Of a DNA stretch of 5,018 nt, positions 1 to 5,018 are shown in pieces (position 1 is the first letter of the stretch; every line of letters starts with the position of its first letter). The notes under the pieces are model-generated. The model worked only from the letters and a program-made list of their open reading frames with translations, was not told the DNA's origin and ran no database searches. Source of the stretch: Desulfuromonadaceae bacterium GWB2_53_15 (GTDB lineage: Bacteria > Desulfobacterota > Desulfuromonadia > Geobacterales > Pseudopelobacteraceae); assembly GCA_001824455.1 (NCBI GenBank), contig MHXL01000157.1, positions 1 to 5,018 of the forward strand. The letters are read 5' to 3'. Made by a program: the position numbers and the translations under genes.

Positions 1-976
1 TGACCTCATTGCTGTCGCCAAGCAGCATCTCGATCTTGCGCTGCAGCAGCTCGTTGGTCATAATATTCTGCTTCATAGGCTTATCGCCCGGGTTGAAGAC
101 CGTAATCCCTTCCCCCAGGCGTCGATTGAAGCGGTAGGGACGCGCGTAGATCATCTTGTAGATATCCCTGGATGTTGGCAGGCGCTGCATAAGGGCATCA
201 AAGATGGAACTGCAGATAGTGCAGGGAGTTTCACGGAAGACCCAGTCATATTCCTTGTCGGTGAAGAGCTTCCATTTGAACTCGTCATTTTTAAACAGAT
301 CGTCGAAAAAAGAACGCCTGTCACCCTTGGGAATCATGAGCAGCGGATTATCATGGGAAGGGCAGGATACCTCCACGAAGTCCCCAGCCCGATGAAGAAG
401 GTTCTTCATGTCCATCAGCTCGGGCTGTCCCAGTTCGTATTCGTCGAGGAGTGTCGAAAGGCGATCCATGAAAGGCTGAGTTTCATTGATATGTGCCAGC
501 ACCCGCCGGTCAAGCCTCCAGACCACCTCGTAGCGTGTTCCTGCCTCACTGTTGGCATATTCCTCGAATTTCAACAACAGGTTATTGAGAAAGGTACTCT
601 TACCGGAACCGGGAGGCCCCCTGAAGATATAGATCTTGTTCTGACGAGCACTTCCTTTCATCGCATCGATGTGGTTAATAAGCCGGTTGGCGAAGAGGCG
701 GTCAGCAAAAAAGGGGCGATCCGTATTTTCAGTAAACAGGCGACTGCAATCGTAATTAACGTAATTGATCGACTCAGGATCGTCGGGATATTCGTCCTGC
801 CCCAGGCCTACGTAGGTTCGGATCATGTCGTGAAAAGTCTGGAAGATATTGTTCACGACCACAGTCGGCCTGGATATAAGAATTTTGAGAAAATCATCAA
901 ACGGAATGGATTGACTATGCTCCCGTTCGGTAATTTTTCGGTTGAGGTGTTTGAGGGCATTATCTATGTTAGACAT
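1..976 (-). CDS. Second PrkA-type AAA serine kinase, N-terminal 325 residues (3' end outside window)
   Basis: The frame opens with ATG at 976-974 and stays open to the window edge, giving 325 residues of a protein probably twice that long. It is a divergent paralogue of PrkA, the AAA-domain serine protein kinase family. A Walker A motif, GPPGSGKST, lies at residues 120-128 (canonical PrkA has GPVGGGKS or GPVSGGKST). Two further blocks match PrkA as I remember the B. subtilis protein: CPSHDNPLLMIP at 205-216 against CPMHEDPLHLIP, and FNPGDKPMKQNI at 294-305 against FSPSDPKSQDI. The N-terminal stretch around residues 41-58 also resembles the start of PrkA. Odd points are an extra segment of roughly 50 residues between Walker A and the CPxH block, and a CxxC (C252, C255) where PrkA has SPLN. 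The start is 10 nt past the spoVR stop, with GGTGAT just upstream, so translation is probably coupled. The PrkA family is well supported; kinase activity is inferred, and the C-terminal half is not visible. Confidence 0.85.
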   Translation of the reverse strand, partial: MSNIDNALKHLNRKITEREHSQSIPFDDFLKILISRPTVVVNNIFQTFHDMIRTYVGLGQDEYPDDPESINYVNYDCSRLFTENTDRPFFADRLFANRLINHIDAMKGSARQNKIYIFRGPPGSGKSTFLNNLLLKFEEYANSEAGTRYEVVWRLDRRVLAHINETQPFMDRLSTLLDEYELGQPELMDMKNLLHRAGDFVEVSCPSHDNPLLMIPKGDRRSFFDDLFKNDEFKWKLFTDKEYDWVFRETPCTICSSIFDALMQRLPTSRDIYKMIYARPYRFNRRLGEGITVFNPGDKPMKQNIMTNELLQRKIEMLLGDSNEV

Positions 977-978
977 AT

Positions 979-984
979 ATCACC
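979..984 (-). promoter_or_regulatory. Putative ribosome binding site of the second prkA-like gene
   Basis: GGTGAT lies on the minus strand just before ATG 976, with only about 2-4 nt of spacing, shorter than the usual 5-9. It lies between the spoVR stop (989-987) and the ATG. The site is weak alone, but the 10-nt distance from the spoVR stop makes re-initiation or translational coupling plausible. It supports 976 as the start, since no other in-frame ATG occurs for about 65 codons. Confidence 0.45.
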
Positions 985-986
985 AC

Positions 987-2615
987 TTAAAGTGTCTTTT
1001 TGGAGAGGATCTTTTCGCTCATTGTATATACGACCCGCTGCCAGCGTATCTCGCCCTGCTGCGGTTCATCACGCTTCGTTGACAAAGCCTGGCCCGGTAC
1101 GATCTGGGCCTCGCTGGTTTCCAGATATATCGGCCCTCCCCACAGGTATTCTATCCCCATCAGCGTGTTGGCTACATACTCCTGCACCAGTTGTTTCCCT
1201 TCGAATCTGTGCACAAGGTAGAGCGATCCGTTGATCCCCTTGTTCATGTCAACGCTGATCGTCGGTGGATGATAGAGGGACCCCAGCACCATCTGCCGGT
1301 AATCATCCGCCTTGCGGCTCTTCACATAGTATTGCCAAACCATCCGCTGCCGGTCGAGCCGTTTGCCTGCTACGAAAAGCTTGTGGCGGTCGAGGAAATC
1401 CTGATCCAGGTAGTTTTTGATGAACAGGTAATCGCACAGATTTTCCCGAGCCTTTAAAATAAAATCACGCCCTGTGGCAGTACCGGTATCGAAATCTTTG
1501 CGGGCAGCGCTGTCCGCCAGTCGCTGAAACAGGAAGGAATAGCGCCCCTTGTCGGCCTGTTCCTCGATATATGTGAACAAGCGCATGCCCAAGGCATAGG
1601 GATTCATGCCGACCCGCGGCATGGCCGTGACTCCGGCATGAACCCGGGCAAAATCCACCTCATGCCCCTTGATCCGGTCGTCCTGCAGAAAAAGGTTCTC
1701 GTGCCAGTAGCTGGCCCAGCCCTCATTGAGGATTTTGGTACGGATCTGGGGCTGAAAGAAAACCGAGGTCTTGCGGACGATTTCCAGGATAGACTTCATC
1801 CACGTATTCTCATCCCTGTCCAGGAACTCGGAATTTTCCAGGAGAAAACGGAGCAGATCTCGGCGAGGCTTTGTATGCTTAACTTCTTCCTTGGTGAAAT
1901 GCGTTTCCAGTTCCGGGTAACGGCGCTCCGCCTCTCTGAAAAAGGTCTTCTCACCCAGCTCACCGAAGTTTTTCAGGCATTCGTTATAGCGATTGACCTC
2001 CTTGATGTAATCACTGATCGAGACATTCTTGACCGACTGTAGAAATCTGTCGAAATAAAAGTTAAGGCGGTCAGAGTAACCGGCTTCAGACGGCGTAAAC
2101 AGCTCCGACAGCTCACCGTGAAAATCGACCAGATTGTCAATCCCCCGGGCGAATTCGATCACATAATCGACCCAGTGCCCCTTCTCGGCGCGGAGTTTGG
2201 CAATTAGTCGCTTGTCGGACAGGGCTTGACCGGTGAAATCATAGTCCCAGGTATTGCGAAAATAGAGATTGTTCTGAAAGAAGTCGATATGGGCCAGCAC
2301 ATGATAAAAGATCATCACATTCAGCCAGTCAGGGTTGTTGTCGTTATAAAAGGAAATCGGGGGGCGGGTATTGATCACCGTCTCATACGGATTGTTCGGG
2401 TAGAGCTCGTACTTCCCTTTTTCCCGCAGCACCTCAACATCGTGGACCCAGTAGTCATATAAAGTCGGGATCATCACCTTGGGGGAAAGTTCCAGCAGAT
2501 CCCGGTTGGTGACGAGATACTCCAGGGTTTCGTCGGTAAAGCGCAGGCCGGCGGCCCGGGCCCGCTCCTTACACCCCTCCATGATCTGCTTGGTATGTTG
2601 ATTGATCAGTTCCAT
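987..2615 (-). CDS. spoVR: SpoVR/YcgB family protein
   Basis: This complete 542-residue protein belongs to the SpoVR family, named for a B. subtilis spore-cortex protein and including E. coli YcgB (about 510 residues). Members sit beside prkA and yeaH in many bacteria; their molecular activity is not established. Family hallmarks visible here are YHVLAHIDFFQNN at residues 104-116 (YcgB has a similar ACYGHNSFFKNN), ILEIVRKTSVFFQPQ at 276-290, NEGWASYWHE at 297-306 and MNPYALG at 337-343. The conserved H105, H109, E298 and H305 could form a metal site, but that is my inference. No signal peptide or membrane segment is seen, so it should be cytoplasmic. The ATG at 2615 is chosen because a GTGGA sequence lies about 8 nt upstream and the N-terminus fits the family. 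It lies 68 nt after yeaH, across a palindromic repeat, and 10 nt before the second prkA-like gene. Confidence 0.96.
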   Translation of the reverse strand: MELINQHTKQIMEGCKERARAAGLRFTDETLEYLVTNRDLLELSPKVMIPTLYDYWVHDVEVLREKGKYELYPNNPYETVINTRPPISFYNDNNPDWLNVMIFYHVLAHIDFFQNNLYFRNTWDYDFTGQALSDKRLIAKLRAEKGHWVDYVIEFARGIDNLVDFHGELSELFTPSEAGYSDRLNFYFDRFLQSVKNVSISDYIKEVNRYNECLKNFGELGEKTFFREAERRYPELETHFTKEEVKHTKPRRDLLRFLLENSEFLDRDENTWMKSILEIVRKTSVFFQPQIRTKILNEGWASYWHENLFLQDDRIKGHEVDFARVHAGVTAMPRVGMNPYALGMRLFTYIEEQADKGRYSFLFQRLADSAARKDFDTGTATGRDFILKARENLCDYLFIKNYLDQDFLDRHKLFVAGKRLDRQRMVWQYYVKSRKADDYRQMVLGSLYHPPTISVDMNKGINGSLYLVHRFEGKQLVQEYVANTLMGIEYLWGGPIYLETSEAQIVPGQALSTKRDEPQQGEIRWQRVVYTMSEKILSKKTL

Positions 2616-2637
2616 GGCTTATTTCCACATAATTCGT

Positions 2638-2684
2638 ACCACCCCCCTTCCCCCTCCTAATTTAGGAGGGGGAAGGGGGGTGGT
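2638..2684. repeat. Perfect 23-bp palindrome between yeaH and spoVR (REP-like unit)
   Basis: Arms 2638-2660 and 2662-2684 are exact reverse complements around a single T. Each arm holds a run of six and a run of five C (or G) and ends in CCTAA or TTAGG at the centre. The element overlaps the last base of the yeaH stop codon and fills most of the 68-nt gap. In the transcript it would form a very stable hairpin. No U-tract follows on the minus strand (GGTACGAATT comes next), so a classical intrinsic terminator is unlikely. Its look resembles dispersed intergenic palindromes of the CCTCC...GGAGG type seen in many genomes. It could stabilise the upstream message or reduce read-through into spoVR. 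Confidence 0.85.
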
Positions 2685-4069
2685 CAGGATATCAACCTTT
2701 TGATTCCCTCGATCAGACGCGGTTCGTCAGCATCCTCTTGCATAATATCCATCTTGATCAACTCAGGCTTGTCATTTAACAGACCAGAACTATTGAGGTA
2801 ACGTGCCACCTCGGTCGAACCGCCTTGCCCATGTTCGGCTATGGTCACCCCCACCCGGCTCGCATACGTGAGCATCTGCTTCAGCTCAGGAATAGCCAAC
2901 TGCCCGCCCTCATCCCAATCATCACCGTCGGTTCCATGAAAAACATAAATATTGTAATCATTCGCCAAATTCTCCTTGGCCACAATCTCATTGACCATGT
3001 GATAGGCACAGGAAACCTGTGTCCCGCCCGCAACGCGGGAGTTGTAATAGGAATAAAAGTCCGGCACTTCCTTGGCCTCGGTGTCGTGGAGAATGAAACG
3101 GGATTCCACCTGCCCTCCGTACTGATAGAGCAGCCAGCTATAGATGAGCACATGCTGGGTAACGACCAGATCGGTTACCTGGCCGGCCATTGACCCGGAG
3201 TAATCTCGCAGAAAGAAGATCATCGCCTGGGGCTCATAGTCCTTTTCCTGGGAGAATATGCGGTACACCTTGTCACGCGGGGCTATGAGGAACCTGGTCG
3301 GATCAATATCAGCCACATCCGGGATGTTTCCCAAGGCAATGTTCGATTCCATGATCTTGCGCAGAGTAGCCTTTTTGTCGAGAATCTGACCAAAACCCCG
3401 GTGTATATCGGTCAGGTCGTAAGTGTAGCGGGTAAAGGAGCGTTTCTTGCCCTTCTCCTTCAAGTTTGGCAACTGAAACTTTTCGGTAAGCGTCCGCCCC
3501 AACTCATAGGCAGAGGATTCCATTTCATGTTTTTCCCCTTCCCCCTGCCCAGGTCCAGTCCCGGCTTGTTCACCCTCTTCGCGGACCGGCTGTTCGCCGA
3601 AGACCTCACCCGGCTCGCCTTCTCCTGTGCCGCCGGATACACTGTCATCATCCGGTGGCTTGATAGTTGAATCGTGAAATAGCTTTTCCTCTACCGTGGT
3701 CGGCACGACCACAACCTTTCCCTTGCCGCCGCGTCCCGGCTTGGCCAACCTTCCCACCTGGATTTTACGGGGGAAGCCATCCTGCTCCCGCTGACGGTCA
3801 CGCTCCAGCAATTCATCCAGGGATTTCATCAGTCCGGAGGCACTGTACTGTGGGCTCACTGCCTGCCCAAGCACAAACAGATCGCCGAAGGAATAGATAC
3901 TGCGGCTGAATCCGGCCAGGTCATCGTTCAAAGGCTCATCCGACGGCAGACCGTGACCGTTATTCACAGTTTCCAGTTCGGCCCGCAGCCGTGCTTCCCG
4001 CTCGGGATCAAGACCTTTGGCCTTCAGTTCGTCCAGGTATGTAAGCAGTTTGTTTCGCATAAGAACCAT
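2684..4069 (-). CDS. yeaH: YeaH/YhbH (DUF444) family protein with a vWA-type domain
   Basis: The protein is about 461 residues from ATG 4069; an in-frame GTG at 4087 would give 467, and a second ATG lies at 4060. Numbering below follows the 467-residue form. It belongs to the DUF444 family (E. coli YeaH, B. subtilis YhbH), the usual partner of the kinase PrkA. Residues 1-140 form a charged N-terminal region, and 144-190 a Gly/Glu-rich, probably disordered linker. QLPNLK at 205-210 matches the family's LPNLK block. The C-terminal half is a von Willebrand A-like domain with an intact metal-adhesion signature: DYSGSM at 295-300, GGT at 354-356 and TDGDDW at 386-391 (E. coli has DVSGSM, GGT and SDGDNW). 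No secretion signal is seen. The start is uncertain: no strong Shine-Dalgarno is present, and GTGGTGA from the adjacent repeat is the only candidate, about 12 nt before ATG 4069. The stop touches the downstream palindrome. Confidence 0.94.
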   Translation of the reverse strand: MVLMRNKLLTYLDELKAKGLDPEREARLRAELETVNNGHGLPSDEPLNDDLAGFSRSIYSFGDLFVLGQAVSPQYSASGLMKSLDELLERDRQREQDGFPRKIQVGRLAKPGRGGKGKVVVVPTTVEEKLFHDSTIKPPDDDSVSGGTGEGEPGEVFGEQPVREEGEQAGTGPGQGEGEKHEMESSAYELGRTLTEKFQLPNLKEKGKKRSFTRYTYDLTDIHRGFGQILDKKATLRKIMESNIALGNIPDVADIDPTRFLIAPRDKVYRIFSQEKDYEPQAMIFFLRDYSGSMAGQVTDLVVTQHVLIYSWLLYQYGGQVESRFILHDTEAKEVPDFYSYYNSRVAGGTQVSCAYHMVNEIVAKENLANDYNIYVFHGTDGDDWDEGGQLAIPELKQMLTYASRVGVTIAEHGQGGSTEVARYLNSSGLLNDKPELIKMDIMQEDADEPRLIEGIKRLIS

Positions 4070-4081
4070 TTTAAATACTTT

Positions 4082-4216
4082 CACCACGGAGTCACAGAGA
4101 ACACAGAGGAAACTAAAAACTTTTATTATTGTTAACCCTTCATAACCACTAAGGTTCTAATTCTTATCAAGCCCATTTATCGAGCAATTCTCTGTGCCCT
4201 CTGTGTCTCTGTGGTG
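4082..4216. repeat. Inverted pair of 27-nt CACAGAG-type repeats flanking an AT-rich core
   Basis: The left arm 4082-4108 and the reverse complement of the right arm 4190-4216 agree at 23 of 27 positions (CACCAC.GAG.CACAGAG..CACAGAG). Each arm is itself quasi-periodic, repeating CACAGAG with a two-base spacer. Between them lie 81 nt with roughly 30 percent GC and no recognisable gene. The element occupies most of the prkA-yeaH gap. It has no transposase and I see no clear target duplication. Repeats of this style are scattered through intergenic regions of some deltaproteobacteria, as I recall; a non-autonomous mobile element or a REP-like sequence are the main readings. The left arm includes the GTG codon at 4087-4085 that could serve as a yeaH start. 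Confidence 0.8.
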
Positions 4217-4234
4217 GGTTGCAGAATCTTGGTC

Positions 4235-5018
4235 TTAATTCTCATCCTCTTGCGTACAGAAATACTCTATCGTCTTCTGTGCGCAGGTCCGGCAGTAGCC
4301 CAATTTATCCAGCATGGTTGTGATCATGCGGTCGTAGAGTTTCTGGTTCTCCTCATTGGTGCGGTTGGCCAGTGCCCCGATCAGGCTCCCGGCACCGGCG
4401 ATATCGGATTTCAGGCGCACGTCGGTAACCGCCTTGACCAGCTCCAGGTTGTCCATAAAATCATAATTGGGATCCATGGATATCTTCTGGCCATATATCT
4501 TGCGGATAGAGGTGCGGAACGAGTCCCGCTGTTCTTCCGTCTTCAGGCCGATCCGTTCCTCCACACTCTTCACATAGCGCTCATCAACCTTCAACGCACG
4601 CAGTTCGCCTGTCTGGGGATCCTTGTACTTCCACATCCTGTCGGGACCCAGGTTCTCGGCATCGATACCGATGATCATATTCACGTAATTCATCACGTCC
4701 TTGCGGATTGCGTAAGGTTCATCCATATAGGCATTGAACATCTCGGTCATGATCCGTTCACGGTAGAGTCCCTTGGCTATCTTCAGGTCCTCCAGGTACT
4801 TGGCGCGATCATTGGTATCGACCACGTAATCGAGTACCACTCGTTCAAGGGTCTTGAAGACGTCGTAGGCGTACATGCAGCGCCCCTCATTGGTTTCGGA
4901 ATTCTCAACCTGGAGCTGGATGGAGCGACCGAGGCTGCGGTGTCCCATCCCCTTCTGCCCGAATCGTTTGGTAATATCAGGATCCTGGCCGAGGGTATCG
5001 ATCACTTCGGCCAGCGCC
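4235..5018 (-). CDS. prkA: PrkA family serine protein kinase, C-terminal part (5' end outside window)
   Basis: About 260 residues are visible, open to the window edge and ending in TAA at 4237-4235. This is the C-terminal third of PrkA (E. coli YeaG, B. subtilis PrkA, about 630-650 residues), an AAA-fold protein described as a serine kinase and linked to sporulation, starvation and stationary phase. The Walker A region lies outside the window. Matches to B. subtilis PrkA, from memory, include DVFKTLERVVLDYV with AKYLEDL (LDVLRSLKEGLD with EKYLNFI), and DPQTGEL near 4621-4601 followed by SVEERIGL (DPLTGEE and SIEEQIGI). The last turns carry C-R-T-C and one further Cys (4294-4256), which the Bacillus protein lacks. 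An apparent GTG start at 5005 is internal, because the reading frame continues upstream with A-L-A-E. It is the first of the four genes in view, and a 165-nt gap with inverted repeats separates it from yeaH. Confidence 0.95.
   Translation of the reverse strand, partial: ALAEVIDTLGQDPDITKRFGQKGMGHRSLGRSIQLQVENSETNEGRCMYAYDVFKTLERVVLDYVVDTNDRAKYLEDLKIAKGLYRERIMTEMFNAYMDEPYAIRKDVMNYVNMIIGIDAENLGPDRMWKYKDPQTGELRALKVDERYVKSVEERIGLKTEEQRDSFRTSIRKIYGQKISMDPNYDFMDNLELVKAVTDVRLKSDIAGAGSLIGALANRTNEENQKLYDRMITTMLDKLGYCRTCAQKTIEYFCTQEDEN

Noticed and set aside
353..1234. A 293-codon open frame on the plus strand
   Set aside because: It lies antisense across the second prkA-like gene and the 3' end of spoVR, both of which have clear family motifs. 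Its translation shows no recognisable domain.
1638..2042. Plus-strand open frame of 134 codons inside spoVR
   Set aside because: It is entirely antisense to the conserved SpoVR coding sequence, with no motif or ribosome binding site of its own.
2638..2684. Intrinsic terminator after yeaH
   Set aside because: The stem is strong, but no T-run follows on the minus strand, and co-oriented genes of the same functional set continue 23 nt further on. It is kept as a palindromic repeat instead.
2881..3153. Minus-strand open frame of 90 codons inside yeaH in another frame
   Set aside because: It overlaps the metal-binding domain of YeaH, whose frame is clearly the real one. The alternative translation looks random.
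4109..4189. Minus-strand promoter for yeaH in the AT-rich core
   Set aside because: TTGATA and TTATGA hexamer-like words occur, but their spacing is about 19 nt and the match is weak. AT-rich sequence gives such words by chance. No sigma-54 type GG/GC pair was seen either.
5003..5005. GTG as the start of the rightmost gene
   Set aside because: The frame continues upstream to the window edge without a stop, and the visible sequence matches only the C-terminal third of PrkA, so the true start is outside the window.

Overview
The window holds one minus-strand gene cluster of four genes, both end genes cut by the window edge. In transcription order (right to left) these are: the C-terminal third of a PrkA-family serine protein kinase (5018 to 4235); a complete YeaH/YhbH (DUF444) protein with a von Willebrand A-type domain (4069 to 2684); a complete SpoVR/YcgB-family protein (2615 to 987); and the N-terminal 325 residues of a second, divergent PrkA-type AAA protein (976 to 1). 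I found no RNA genes, transposases, CRISPR arrays or convincing plus-strand genes. The long plus-strand open frames are shadows of these genes.

prkA, yeaH and spoVR/ycgB form a widespread conserved set linked to stationary phase, starvation and sporulation. In E. coli yeaG-yeaH is an operon with ycgB elsewhere; in Pseudomonas all three are adjacent. Here the trio is extended by a second PrkA-like gene 10 nt after spoVR, almost certainly co-transcribed. The likely working model is a PrkA AAA/kinase acting with a vWA-domain partner and with SpoVR under stress. This is inference from family and context; the exact biochemistry of YeaH and SpoVR is not settled.

The two larger intergenic gaps carry repeats. 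The prkA-yeaH gap (4070-4234) contains an inverted pair of 27-nt CACAGAG-type arms around an AT-rich core, and the downstream arm runs into the translation start region of yeaH. The yeaH-spoVR gap (2616-2683) is mostly a perfect 23-bp palindrome rich in G and C runs, without a U-tract, so it looks more like a REP-like unit than a classical terminator. The spoVR-second prkA junction is tight and repeat-free.

Organism: a Gram-negative bacterium of moderate GC content. The four-gene order with two PrkA-type proteins, plus the CACAGAG and CCTCC-type dispersed palindromes, would fit a deltaproteobacterium of the Geobacter/Desulfuromonas group. That assignment rests on recollection of gene order and repeat style, not on a search, and is tentative.
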